Source: Botryosphaeria dothidea (Eukaryota > Ascomycota > Dothideomycetes > Botryosphaeriales > Botryosphaeriaceae). Taken from it: a DNA stretch of 64,000 nt. This document shows, piece by piece, positions 1 to 10,280 of the stretch. The stretch is taken from the NCBI GenBank assembly GCA_011503125.2, contig WWBZ02000062.1, forward strand, positions 682,001 through 746,000, read 5' to 3'. The position numbers and the translations under genes are program-made. Each line of letters opens with the position of its first letter. Within the stretch, counting starts at the first letter, position 1. The notes beneath the pieces were generated by a model. The model was given only the letters and a program-made list of their open reading frames with translations. It had not been told where the DNA came from and searched no databases.

Positions 1-198
1 AGAATAAGGTAGTCTAAGAAGAATATAAAGTTACTAGACTAAAGAACTAACTACGAGGTAGAGAGAGCGAGATTTATATATATAAAGAACTAACTAAAAT
101 ACTAGCTTTCTAATTTATAAGTAGATAAGTCTAGACCTCGGTACTAAATTAACGAAGCTAAAGAGAAAGTAAGAGGTCTATAGACTAGAATTTTAATA
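1..198 (-). repeat. 3' LTR (partial) of reverse-strand chromovirus GypG
   Basis: This is a reverse-strand LTR remnant that begins before the window. It is similar in order and wording to the GypB LTR read backwards: a TATATATAAAG promoter-like block near 77-87, then the stretch corresponding to the LTR start, ending in TAATA near 198. Next to it lies a pyrimidine-rich block (about 200-216, a purine tract on the minus strand), as expected of a polypurine tract. RIP is saturated, with no TG or CA visible. The exact family is uncertain because the match to GypB is diverged. Confidence 0.55.
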
Positions 199-548
199 CT
201 ATTTTTCTCTTCTAGAAAGGATAAGTTTTCTAAGAGCTAGGGGGTCGAGGTTTTAAAGAATACTTCTAGTAGAAATAGTTAAATACTATCGTTTCTTAAA
301 TAGAATTATATAGTTTCTAAGTAAGTTTAGAGTAATCTTTCTAGCGGATAAGATACTAGTAAGTTTCTCTACGAATTCGAATATTAAGAAGTTCTTTAAT
401 TAGCTATTCTTCTTCGCTATTAATAATAATAGATAGTAGTAGGGCTTAACGTTAGCCTAGTAGAAGATTTTCTACTACTAGTTTAAGAAGAGAGACGTTA
501 AAAATAGAGTATAATCGAACGGAGGTAGAAAGATTAAGTTTATATATA
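199..548 (-). pseudogene. GypG pol C-terminus with chromodomain (relic)
   Basis: Read on the minus strand, the region carries a degenerate chromodomain: an acidic EEE run, then a YLIRWKDY-like core (family consensus YLVKWxxY), then an LTWKLY-like segment (consensus xTWEP). TAG codons stand where Trp or Gln is expected. The same order, chromodomain then LTR, is seen in GypB, so this is the tail of a chromovirus Pol. In the family the chromodomain steers integrase to modified chromatin. The reading stops at LINE A's tail at about 549. No functional product is possible. Confidence 0.55.
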
Positions 549-746
549 TAGATAGATAGATAAATTTATTTCTTCCCGATATAGCTCTCTTACGGGTCTA
601 TACGGGGCTAGCTATCTATTATTATTTTATACGAGAGGGAAAATCTTTTTACCTAGTAAAACCCCTCCTCTCTCTCTAGATATACTATCCTATACTAGTT
701 CTATTTTTTCTTCTTACCGGTAGCGGCTACTATAGTAGCCCTATAT

Positions 747-1118
747 TATTATAAACGTGGCTTGCTTAGACCCCTTACCTCTCGTTTACCTTCGTTAATT
801 TAAAATCTAGATCTAGACTTACCTGCTTATAAATCAGGAAGCTAGTATTTTAGTTCGTTCTTTATGTATATAAAGCTCGCCCCTCTGCTTTGTAGTTAGT
901 TCTTTAGTCTAGCAATAAGTATTCCTCGCGTATAACTTGGTACGCCTTGAATTGGACCTTGCTTGCCTCCCTCGTCCCTCGTCCCTCGTCCCTCGTCTTT
1001 CGCACCTCATACCCTCGCCCTTTGAACTACACCCTTATACTTCGGCATTGCTTTACCCCTACTGCCTTTACCGGCTTCGTTATCTCGTCTCTCCGCCCTC
1101 CAAGGTCCGTTCATTATA
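747..1118 (+). repeat. Solo LTR of the GypB family with 5-bp duplication
   Basis: This 372-bp LTR starts TATTATAAACGTGG and ends CCGTTCATTATA. The canonical TG...CA ends have become TA...TA. It is flanked by the direct repeat TATAT (742-746 and 1119-1123). Removing it restores LINE A sequence as seen in LINE C near 13230. It contains a TATATAAAG promoter block at about 867-875 and a CCTCGTC heptamer array at about 967-1000. RIP is light: CTTGCTTAG and GAATTGGACC are still intact. A solo LTR arises by recombination between the two LTRs of a full element; the internal region is gone. Confidence 0.9.
867..875 (+). promoter_or_regulatory. Putative TATA box of the GypB LTR
   Basis: TATATAAAG lies about 120 bases into the LTR. 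It is conserved at the same distance in the LTRs starting at 39596 and 45015 and in the reverse LTR at 63448-63819, despite different RIP loads. This fits the Pol II promoter in the U3 region of an LTR. Transcription is not shown. Confidence 0.5.
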
Positions 1119-2841
1119 TATATTTATCTACTAGATCTATCTCTTTAGTTCTTATTTTCGTAGTTATCCGAGTTCTAATAGTTCTAGTAGTCCTAGTAGT
1201 CCTCCTAGTTTCTCTTCTTAGTTACTCTTCTAGATTAGTTCTCTTACTAAGCTAAATTACTTAAGTAGCCCTAGGCGTAAAAACTAGTCTATCGCTACTT
1301 TAATTCTCTTCTTTATTAAGAGAAAAAAATAGTAGTCCGTAGTTTCTATCTTTTAGAGTATCTATACTCTATTCTATTAGAAGTCGAAGTAGAAGAAAAG
1401 AATATACTTTAGAGTTTATTTATACTAGCCGTATAGGTAGGTAGAACTAAAATACTCTAGCACCTTACGCCTAGAGAGAAAGTCCTCTAGTTTAATATAC
1501 TCTATACGTAGTAGAGTAGCGAGTATACTCTATAGCTTAGGTAGTTCGCTATAAATTTATCTAATTTTTAGGTTCTACTATATACTTTAGGCTACTAGCT
1601 TACCTTATCTTTCTTAGCTAGTAAACTTTATCTATCTCTTCTTCTACTTATTTCTATATATTATACGTAGTTTTATTCGCTCTAGAAGGCTTTAGTAGAT
1701 AGGAGGGTAGTAGTAAAAGAGAAAGTTTATCTTTTTTCTAAGTAGAGATCTCCTAGCTAGGCTAGCGGTATCTCTAGTACTTAAAGTAGCCCTAGCTATC
1801 TATTTAATACTCTAGTAAGTTTTCTCTACTACTATTATAACTAGGCTATCTTTAGCTCTAATAGTTTAGGCTAGTACTAGTTTATCTAGGTATAATAAGA
1901 GTAGAAGAATCTCCGTTTTATACTCTAAGGTTTATATACTAGTTAACTTATACGCTCCTAAGATAGTACGTAGATACTAGTTTTAGATCTTCTATAGTAG
2001 CTAGATAGCTATTTTCCTCTACTCTAGGGTCCCCTTTAGAATATACTATACTCTATAGCTATAAGTAAGGGCTAGCCTTACTACGGCCGTATAGATATAG
2101 CGGGCTTTAGTAAATAAGACTTCCTAGATAGATACTACGAGTTAAGAGAGAGATATATACTATTTAATTACCTTAGCTTCTATTTTTCTAATATAGGGTT
2201 CCTATCTAAGCTTATTATCTACGTAGATTCCTAGGATCTTTATCGTAGGCTTTAGGTATCTAGTAAATCTAGGGATACGGATATCTACTACTATATTAAA
2301 TCTCCTCGGCTTTCTTATAAAGTAGATAAGGTAGTACTTATCTAGCGAGAACGCTAATCCGTAGATAGCTATCTAGTACTCGTAAACTTAGTATACTCTC
2401 TTTAGTATCCTATAGTTTTATTCTATAGATCTACTAAAGACTAGGATATTAGTATCGTCGACGAATCTAAGGAGGAAGATATTATCTCTACGTAGCTATA
2501 TAAGTAGATTAGAGGTAAAGAATAGGTAGAGAATTAGGGATAGAAAGAATTCCTAGGGAATTCCGGTTAAAATCTAGATTAGCGGGCTAGTAAAGTCCTT
2601 AAAAGATAGCTAAGTAGTCCGGTCCTATAGAAAGAAGTACGTAAATCTTTCTATCTATTCGGGGAGTCTCGCTATTTTTATATTATAGAGGAGTCTCTTA
2701 TAGAATATATAATCGTATACTTCTAAGATATCTAGGCTAAAGACTAAGGCTACTAGCCCCGGATCTTACGCTTAGATAGTATAGATCTATTTCGTAAGTA
2801 GGTCGAGAGCTACTACTACTAACCTATTTCTTCTAGCTTCT

Positions 2842-3025
2842 TGTTAGAGTCTGAAGCCTTAGGATCAAGCCTCAGAGGATCATCGGCAGATCACGTGACG
2901 CCAAGCCTTTCTTGTATATAACTTTCCTCTTTCTTCTACGACTTCTTCTCTTTCTCCTTAAGTCTAGCTTAACGTATATAGCGCAATATACCTTTCAGCG
3001 ATCATCCTGAGGTTGAGCCCTGACA
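2842..3025 (+). repeat. GypA 5' LTR
   Basis: 184 bp, starting TGTTAGAGTC and ending CCCTGACA, so the canonical TG...CA ends are retained. It has a TGTATATAAC promoter-like block near 2911-2920. It differs from the 3' LTR mainly by C-to-T or G-to-A changes. I do not recognise a tRNA-complementary primer-binding site immediately after it. Confidence 0.93.
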
Positions 3026-3085
3026 TTAGCTAGACTTCCCATATTGGACTTACTGGACATCGGATCACTGGCACAGTTGCGCACT

Positions 3086-3148
3086 GGAATCACTGGAATT
3101 ACTGGAATCACTGGAACCACTGGAATCACCGGAATCACCGGAATCACT
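3086..3148 (+). repeat. 9-bp tandem repeat in the GypA leader
   Basis: About seven units of GGAATCACT/GGAATCACC run up to just before the gag start at 3153. Because the unit is 9 bp it reads as a Gly-Ile-Thr tripeptide repeat in one frame, but that frame has no gag similarity and ends soon after. I read it as leader sequence. It is nearly free of RIP. Confidence 0.8.
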
Positions 3149-3152
3149 CGAT

Positions 3153-4349
3153 ATGAGTCCTCAAGAGCATGGACAAGAGCTACAGGCTCAAGAGAACCAA
3201 GAAACGAAGCGGTTACTGCTACAAATGATGGCACGAATGGATACTCTTACCCAAGAGGTTATACAGCTTAAGGAGGAGAAGGAGGAACTCTTGAAGGTGG
3301 GAGGCGCCCAAACCCCTTCCACATAACCCTCAGGGGAGGCCGGAGAAAAGGAGGCTAGGGTAGCCGGAATTGCCTCGGACCCCCCTGCCCCTGAGTTAGG
3401 ACCCACCAGCCACCCCACCAAGACAGGCCCCACGAAGAACCTCGGCCCTCTCGCCGAGTTTTCGGGTAATAGAGAAGAACTCGAGCCTTAGATTGCCCAG
3501 GCCCAAGCCAAACTCGTCGTGGACTACACGAGTTGCACTGAAGCTACGAAGTTTTTTATGCTTCATAATCGGCTTAGGGGCGAAGCAGCTCGTCAGCTAC
3601 AGCCCTGGGTACAAGCCAGCACCAACACGACTAGCATGACTGCTCAGTGCCTACTGGATCAGCTACGCCTATCATTTGGCGACCCCCACGTGCAAGAGAA
3701 GGCCCAACGTAAGCTGCATAAGCTACGCCAAACTAATAAGCCTTTTATGGAGTACTTCACCGAATTCCGCAAACTCGTACTAGAGGCGGGAGGCACCAAC
3801 TGGCCGGACGAGATCCTTAAGGCCTACCTAGAAGCAGGGCTTAGCCAGGAGCTCCAGCGAAGTATAATCGGCCTTGGGAATACTAGCCAGTCTTTCGAGG
3901 ACTACTGCACGGAGTTGAAACGTGTTAGTGACCAACTGGAAGCGTTCAACCTACGCAATACGGGTAAGAAGCCCCAGCAGGGCTGGCAACAAGACTAGTG
4001 GCGTGGTCAGAATAAAGTTGGCTCGGCAGGGTCTACTGGCAGGCAGCCAGGGTCCAAGCCAAAGCCGACCACGCCCCAGCAAGATAAAATGGAATGGGAA
4101 CCTACAGGGCCTGCAAGGGCCGCCCAAGGACGTCGTGTCAAGTGGGTAGACGAGCAAGAGATACAAAGACGCAAGGATGAGGGTCGTTGCCTACGCTGTG
4201 GCGACTCTAGACATAGGGTTGCCCAGTGCCCATGGCTGCCACCAAGGAGGCCAGCAAGGCTTGCAAAGCCTACCCAACAGGAGGAACACGTGGGACCGGA
4301 ACTAGAAGACTTGGAGGACGAGTCCTCCTCCCAGCAGTCGGAAAACTAA
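3153..4349 (+). pseudogene. gag: GypA gag: capsid/nucleocapsid polyprotein with three RIP stops
   Basis: Structural protein of the retrotransposon particle. The ATG at 3153 is the first in the frame that carries all gag features, so about 398 codons are expected. The N-terminus is Gln/Glu-rich and possibly coiled coil. A capsid-like segment runs from about 3519 to 3990, with RLRGEAARQLQPW and FMEYFTEFRKLVLEAG. A CCHC zinc knuckle follows at 4188-4229 (CLRCGDSRHRVAQC). The C-terminus is acidic. Three in-frame stops, near 3322, 3489 and 3996, each fit CAA-to-TAA or TGG/CAG-to-TAG. The gene is otherwise well preserved. pol follows in the -1 frame. Confidence 0.9.
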
Positions 4350-4351
4350 AA

Positions 4352-7300
4352 GCTCCTGTCGAAAATCGCAGGTAGGAGCCCATAGTGGAGGAAAAGCAGG
4401 AAGTGCGGAACGAATGGCGCAAGCAGCAACGCAAGCTGGAACAAGATTCACTCCTTACCCCAGTTATGATCAATAAAGAGTCTTTCGGTAAAGCTCTCGC
4501 CGATACTGGTTGTGAATTCTACGCTGTTATGAGCCACGGTTTTGCTAAACGCTGCAACCTCCCGCGTATAAAGATCTCCCCAAGGACACTGGACGGACTT
4601 ACACCTATAGGATGGAAAATAGACGAGGTTGCCTGGGCTGAAGTAGACATTAGAGGCTACTGCCAGAAGCGCATGTTCTTCTACATCGTGCCTAGGCTTT
4701 CCGGTTGCGACCTAATATTGGGAAGCCCATGGATAGTACAGGAAAAAGCGGTACTCGATCAAAGTGAACGGACTATTACCTTTAAGGACACAGGGCTAGT
4801 AGTAAAACAAGCAATAGATCTTCCTAGCCCCCAGGGCAAGCTCATCGGAGCCTCTGCCTTCAGTTACCTCTTAAGGAACCGAGAAAAGAAAGGATACTAA
4901 GTCTTTATAGCGAGCCTAGCGGACATTAATAAGGCTCTTTAAGAGAAAACCCCCACGGATACTCAGGCCCGGCTACCTAGCTGGGTGGACCCTCGATGGA
5001 TACGCCTATTTGATAAGAAGGAGGCAGACAAACTCCCACCGCACCGGCCTGGAATTGACCACTAAATCGAATTAGAAAAGGATAGCAACGGCAAAACACC
5101 GGACGCCCCATAGGGACCCCTATACAACATGTCCCGTGACGAGCTTCTAGTACTTAGGAAGACTCTTAACGAACTACTCGATAAGGGGTTTATCCGGGTA
5201 AGCAACTCCCCGGCCGCTACTCCCGTACTATTTGTCAAGAAACCAGGCGGAGGTCTACGCTTCTGCTACGACTATCGGGTACTCAACCGGATTACGAGAA
5301 AGGACCGCTACCCCTTGCCACTTATCTAAGAGACTCTTAATAGAATTAGTAAGGCGAGATGGTTCACAAAGCTAGATGTAACTGCTGCCTTCCACCGGAT
5401 ACGAATTGCCGAAGGGAGCGAATGGTTAACGGCATTCCGGACTCGATTCGGACTCTTCGAATGGCTGGTAACGTCCTTTGGACTGGCAAACGCCCCAAGC
5501 ACCTTCCAACGGTATATCAATTAGACCCTAAAGGACTTCCTCGATGACTTTGTCTCCGCGTACGTGGATGACATCTTAATCTTTACGGATGGATCCCGCC
5601 GAGCGCACCGGGAAAAGGTTAATAAGGTCTTAGAGAAACTGGATGCTGCAGGTCTACAACTTGACCTAAAGAAATATGAATTCGAAGTCCAGTCGACTAA
5701 GTATCTAGGGTATATTATCGAAGCAGGCAAAGGCATCCGCATGGACCCGGAAAAGACCAAGGCAATTTAAGAGTGGAATGCTCCAACCACGGCAAAAGGA
5801 GTACTCGGTTTCCTCGGTTTTGCGAACTTCTATCGGCGTTTTATTAAGGGCTTTTCTAACCTAGTAGCCCCTCTAGTATTACTTACGAGGAAGAACGTAC
5901 CCTTCCAGTGGAACTAGGAAACCGAGCTCGCGTTTAGAAAATTGAAAAAGGCTTTTATCACGGCACCGGTCCTTATGCAATTCGACCCGGAGAGGGAGAC
6001 GATCCTCGCTACGGACTCCTTAGGATACTATATAGGAGGAGTGCTTCAACAGTACGATAACGACGGTTTCCTACGTCCCGTAGCGTTCTTTTCGAAGAAG
6101 AACCTACCCGCGGAATGTAACTACCCGATCTACGACAAGGAACTACTCGTAGTAGTTAAGTGCCTACGCTAGTAGGATGCCGAGCTAAGGGGACTGTACC
6201 AGTTCAAGATCCTCACCGACTATAAGAATCTAGAGTACTTTACTACGGCGAGGAGACTTTCCGAGAGGCAGATTCGATGGTGGAGGGAACTTAGCCGCTT
6301 TTCCTTTATTATCGAATATACCCTAGGAAGGACTAACGGACTGGCCGACGCATTGACAAGAAGGGACCAAGACTTGCCTACAACGGATATGGACGAGAGA
6401 TTTAAACAAAGAACGGCTCAATTACTCCAGTCAATGCCCTATGGATTAGTCCTTAATACTGGATCACCAGAGGACCCTAAAGAACAAGAATGGAGTAATA
6501 AAGATTCACTTCTATCTGAAGAAGCTATGGCAATTAAACCTCGATAAGCACGACTAGGATAATAAGTACGAGAACCCCCTTTCCTAGAGGATCAATAATA
6601 AGAGGCACTCTAGTAGGACTAAGTGTTAAGGCAACTCCGGGAAGCAGTACAACGAAGAGAAAGGACCTTCCCACTAGAGTTTGCAACTAAGTTTAAGATC
6701 TCGATCGCGGAGTGTTTACTAGACTATTAAGGAAACCTCCTCTTTAGGGAAAGGAGATGGGTACCGAACTCCGAGCTACTACGAACAAGGATCATCTAAG
6801 AGATGCATGACTCTCCCCTCTCGGCACACCCCGGACGCGTTTAAACTACCTTCCTCGTAGCAAGGCACTTCTTCTAGCCAGGATTCGTTAACGATATCCG
6901 GAGGTTTTATAGGAACTGTGACGTCTGTAGAAGGACTAAGGTCTGGAGGGATCGGAAGCAAGGGTTACTTAAACCGTTACTAGTACCAAGTCGTCAATAG
7001 AGAGAGATCTCTATTGACTTTGTTGGGCCCCTACTATTGAGCAACGGATGCGAGATGCTTATAGTAATCACTAATAGGCTAGGGAAAGGAGTAATCCTTG
7101 AGGCCTACCCGAACACTAAGACGGAAACCATTGCAAGGCTCTTTATTACATACTTCTACCGGAACCACGGAGTCCTAATAGTAATAGTATCTAATAGGGG
7201 AACGTAGTTCGTTAGCCTTCTCTAGCAACGTATCTATTAACTACTTAAGATTAAGAGGCGCATCTTAACGGCCTACCACCCTCAAACGGACGGATTAACG

Positions 7301-8380
7301 GAAAGGATAAATACTAAAGTAAAAAGGAAGCTCGCGCTATTCGTAGAGCACTATTAACAAGACTAGGCGGACCGGTTACCGGTAGTCTAGTTAGCTCTTA
7401 ACGGAAGAACCTTAACTACGACGCAGGCAAGCCCGTTCTTTCTTTCCTACGGGTACCATCTCGAGCCTCTAGAGCTATCCGAAGATATCCAACCTAGTGA
7501 CCTCCAAAGGGACTCCCTAGTAGCAAGGGCCGATGTAATCGTGGCAAAGATTAAAGAGGTAACGGACTGGGCATAAATGGTAATAGCGGATACACAGCAG
7601 GAATAGGAACGGTAGGCTAACCGGTAAAGGAACCTATCCCCTGCGTATAAGGTAGGTGATAAGGTCTAGCTATACCTAAAGAACCTAAGGACGGATAGAC
7701 TAAGTAAGAAGCTTAATAATAAGGTAGCTAAGTTTACCGTCATCGAGGTAGTTAGATTCTACAGCTATAAGTTGGATATCCCCGGAGCGGTGCATAACGT
7801 CTTTAACGTGGACCTACTCCGGCCAGCGGGAACAGACCCTTTGCCAAGCCAAGTATAGGACGACTATTAACTACTACCGGTTTAGGTAGATAGTTAAGAC
7901 GAATAGAGGATAGAGGGAATCCTAGATGAACGAATAGTAAGGAAACTAGGATAAAGGAGCCGCTAACTCTAGTATTAAGTCAAATGGGAAGGGTATGCAA
8001 GGCTAATATAGGAACCGGCATTAGTACTATAGGACACAGTAGCGCTAGACACGTACCTAAAATAGAAGGACCGATAAGAGCTCTAGGAAACCGAGCGGAG
8101 ACTATAGGTGGACAAAAGGTTAAGCGGTTTAGCCCGGCCGGAGCCGAGCCTATATACACTAGATAAGTACTGTACTACCCGCCCCGAGGGCGAGCGAGGC
8201 ATAAGCGGTCACCTAGTGTAGGCATTACAGACTACAGGACCTAGTCCCGTGCCGGATAACCCTCTCCCTACTAATAGGCAGGCCCTTAATTCGATAGCTA
8301 GTCGACAAGCTTATAGGAGCCAATTAACTAAGGGATGTCGCTACCCTAAGGCACGTATCACCGCACCTGCTGTCGGTTAG
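4352..8380 (+). pseudogene. pol: GypA pol: protease-RT-RNase H-integrase-chromodomain
   Basis: Replication polyprotein. Landmarks in one continuous frame: protease DTG at 4502-4510 followed by [27 protein letters not shown] at about 5230-5280; catalytic YVDDILIF at 5561-5584; RNase [11 protein letters not shown] near 6010; integrase zinc finger ending NCDVCRR near 6910; catalytic IDFVGP at 7013; SNRG at 7190, where SDRG is expected (GAT to AAT by RIP); TERIN at about 7298; chromodomain VKWEGY at 7979-7996, then a stop where Trp of WEP is expected. The start is not defined: the open frame overlaps the gag end, with a TAG at 4373. Stops are few before about 6500 and many in the integrase. Confidence 0.9.
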
Positions 8381-8479
8381 CCAAGTTTCCAACTACACTA
8401 TATAGCCGTTTAATAGTTCAGGGTTCGCTTTTTCAACCTATATACCCACACCTACTAAAAACGCGACCGATAAGTAAGC

Positions 8480-8574
8480 AAGGCAAATAGGGCAAGTGGG
8501 GCAAGCAGGGCAAGCAGGATAAGCAAGGCAAATAGGGCAAGCAGGGCAAGCAGGGCAGGCAGGGCAGGAAGGGT

Positions 8575-8575
<1 letters not shown>
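8480..8575 (+). repeat. Minisatellite of GCAAGCAGG-type units
   Basis: Degenerate 9-10-bp units (GGGCAAGCA, GGGCAAATA, GGGCAGGCA) are repeated about ten times. On the minus strand one frame reads as a Cys-Pro-Ala repeat, which I regard as a repeat artefact. Confidence 0.8.

Positions 8576-8576
<1 letters not shown>

Positions 8577-8606
<30 letters not shown>
8577..8606 (+). repeat. Poly(A) run inside GypA
   Basis: About 30 consecutive A residues, unusual inside an LTR element. It lies between the minisatellite and the tRNA-like fragment; similar GGTCAAAA strings stand on both sides. Confidence 0.85.
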
Positions 8607-8607
<1 letters not shown>

Positions 8608-8623
8608 AGGGAAAGGTCAAAAA

Positions 8624-8665
8624 GCAACAGTCCCCACCCGGATTCGAACCCGTAACCTCTCGAAC
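8624..8665 (-). other. tRNA 3'-half-like fragment with Pol III B box
   Basis: On the minus strand the sequence reads ACGGGTTCGAATCC, a near-perfect B box/T-loop (GGTTCGANTCC). An acceptor-like GGTGGGGACT follows and then, within about ten bases, a TTTTT run like a Pol III terminator. The T-stem pairs only partly and no D-arm or A box is seen, so this is not a complete tRNA gene. It could be a captured tRNA or SINE fragment, or chance similarity. Confidence 0.4.
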
Positions 8666-8688
8666 CGGGAGGAGGAGGGGGGAGGTGA

Positions 8689-8872
8689 TGTTAGAGTCTG
8701 AAGCCTCAGGATCAAGCCTCAGAGGATCATCGGCAGATCACGTGACGCCAAGCCTTTCTTGTATATAACTTTCCTCTTTCTTCTACGACTTCTTCTCTTT
8801 CTCCTTAAGTCTAGCTTAACGTATATAGCGTAATATACCTTTTAGCGATCATCCTAAGATTAAGCCCTAATA
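8689..8872 (+). repeat. GypA 3' LTR
   Basis: 184 bp, the partner of 2842-3025. The first two thirds are almost identical to the 5' LTR. The last ~45 bases have the RIP form (CCTAAGATTAAGCCCTAATA against CCTGAGGTTGAGCCCTGACA), so a RIP tract from the flanking LINE crosses into the LTR. CTTCT follows at 8873-8877. Confidence 0.93.
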
Positions 8873-10280
8873 CTTCTATTTATATATCGGGAAGTAGTTT
8901 ATAAGCTTTAGTCGCCTAGGAGATCTAATTTACTATAATTCTCTTAAGTAGCTTTTCTAGCGTATTAAGTAAAGTAATTAGTCTAAATAACTTAGCTTTA
9001 GTATAGTTATCTCTCTATAGTTTTCTTAGGACTACGATAATAGAGCTTTTAAACTACTTAGAATAGTATTTAAGTACGAGGTATCTCTAGAAGAGCCTAG
9101 TAAGGGGTCCCCTTAGTATCTTAGCGTATTACTTTAGAAATTTATTAATAATCTTATCTAGGCCTAGTATCTTATCTAGAAGAAGCTTCTTAATAGTATA
9201 GAGAACCTACTCTTTAGTAACGCCTTAGAAGATCTCTACTAGCTCTAGGTATATATATCTATCTAGATCTAAGAGGTTAATAGCCCTAGAAGAAGAGAAG
9301 AATTAGTTAGTAAGGATTTCCGCCTTAGACTAGTTATCGTAACGTAGTTATCTATCTACTCTCTAAAGGAGTAGAAACTAGAGTAGGGCTAGCGGCTCTA
9401 ATACCCTTATTCTTATCTATCTTAAGAGCTTCTAAAGTATAGAAGAGTCTAAGATTATCTCGGCTACTATTCTACGCTATACTTTTATTCTATCTCTTTT
9501 AATCTACCTCTTCTTACTATTAGTAATAGTTTAGTAAACTATCTAGTCCTCCTTTCTCTCTATAGCTATCTACTTTCTTCTAGCTACTCTAGCCTAGTAT
9601 ACTAGATCCGAATACTTCTTTATCTATTATATAGAGGTCTAGGACGAGGGTCTCGCTATTAGAATAGTTTTCTAGATTATTCTTTAGATAGCCTCTTAGA
9701 GTAGTATAGTAAAGTAATCTAGGTCTACTTTAGTATTAAGAGGGGCTACTTTAAGATATTTAAGCTTTAATTAGAGTATATTATTAGTTCTCTTCTAGTC
9801 TACTTTCTTCTACTAGGGCCTTAAGAGGCGTAGTTCCGCGGAAGTAAGAGAAAAATCGAGTATAGTAAGAATAGGTAGGTAGTTAGAGGATAATTTAAGC
9901 TTCTAACTAACTCCGTAACTAAGAATTCTCTTCTCTAGCTACTATATAGTAAAGATAAAATCTAGAGTACTCTCGCTACTATTCTCTCTTCTCGTAATAG
10001 TACCTCTTAGAAGGGCTAGGTTAAAATTAGCTATAGTAGCTATTTTAATAAGGTTATCTATAAGGATATAGTATTTTAGAACGGTTATACCCCCCTAGAT
10101 AGAATAGTAAAGATTAAAGTCTTCTAGGAGGATATACTCTTTTAGTTTTCTAAGAGCTTCTAGAAGAAGAGATAGAGTTTCTAGGGCCGTACTAGTATAG
10201 GAGGCTAGTAGAAGATTATAGTAGTTATAGATATAGATTATACGTATCTTAGTAGTAATAGATAGTATAATAAGATCTAG

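Larger units (their letters stand above)
8381..8688 (+). other. GypA 3' non-coding region and polypurine tract
   Basis: This stretch between pol and the 3' LTR has no gene. It holds a minisatellite (8480-8575), a ~30-base poly(A) run, a tRNA-like fragment on the minus strand, and the purine run GGGAGGAGGAGGGGGGAGGTGA at about 8667-8688 directly before the LTR. That run is the expected plus-strand primer of a Ty3/Gypsy element. RIP is light here. Confidence 0.75.
2842..8872 (+). mobile_element. GypA: complete Ty3/Gypsy chromovirus with paired LTRs
   Basis: This 6031-bp element has two 184-bp LTRs (2842-3025, 8689-8872) and is flanked by the 5-bp repeat CTTCT (2837-2841, 8873-8877). It sits inside LINE A. 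Order: LTR, tandem-repeat leader, gag, pol (protease, RT, RNase H, integrase, chromodomain), repeat-rich 3' region, polypurine tract, LTR. The gag reading frame is start mod 3 = 0 and pol is mod 3 = 2, so pol is -1 relative to gag. All breaks are point-type stops; pol stays in one frame across all motifs I checked. RIP is uneven: light in 2842-5100, heavy in about 6550-8200. Confidence 0.95.
549..10280 (-). mobile_element. LINE copy A, reverse, 5'-truncated, hosting two later insertions
   Basis: This non-LTR retrotransposon reads right to left. Its 3' tail is the TAGATAGATAGATA stretch at 549-562. The LINE is present in pieces at 549-746, 1119-2841 and 8873-10280, separated by the solo LTR and by GypA. 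It covers the 3' UTR and ORF2 (expected stop at 1164-1166) up to near the ORF2 start and lacks ORF1. It is heavily RIPped: almost no CA/TG and dozens of in-frame TAG/TAA. Its 5' end abuts LINE B head to head at 10280/10281. No target duplication is evident around the A+B pair. Confidence 0.85.

Noticed and set aside
937..1255. Two overlapping plus-strand ORFs
   Set aside because: They span the solo LTR heptamer array and run into LINE A antisense sequence. No protein similarity, low complexity.
2995..3271. Overlapping ORFs on both strands with Gly-Ile-Thr or Val-Ile-Pro repeats
   Set aside because: Caused by the 9-bp leader array of GypA; the gag frame starts separately at 3153.
3153..8380. 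Reassigned stop codons (TAA/TAG read as Gln or Trp) in GypA
   Set aside because: Stops sit at both Gln and Trp positions and occur with Cys-to-Tyr and Met-to-Ile changes in the other elements. RIP explains all of them; an alternative code would not.
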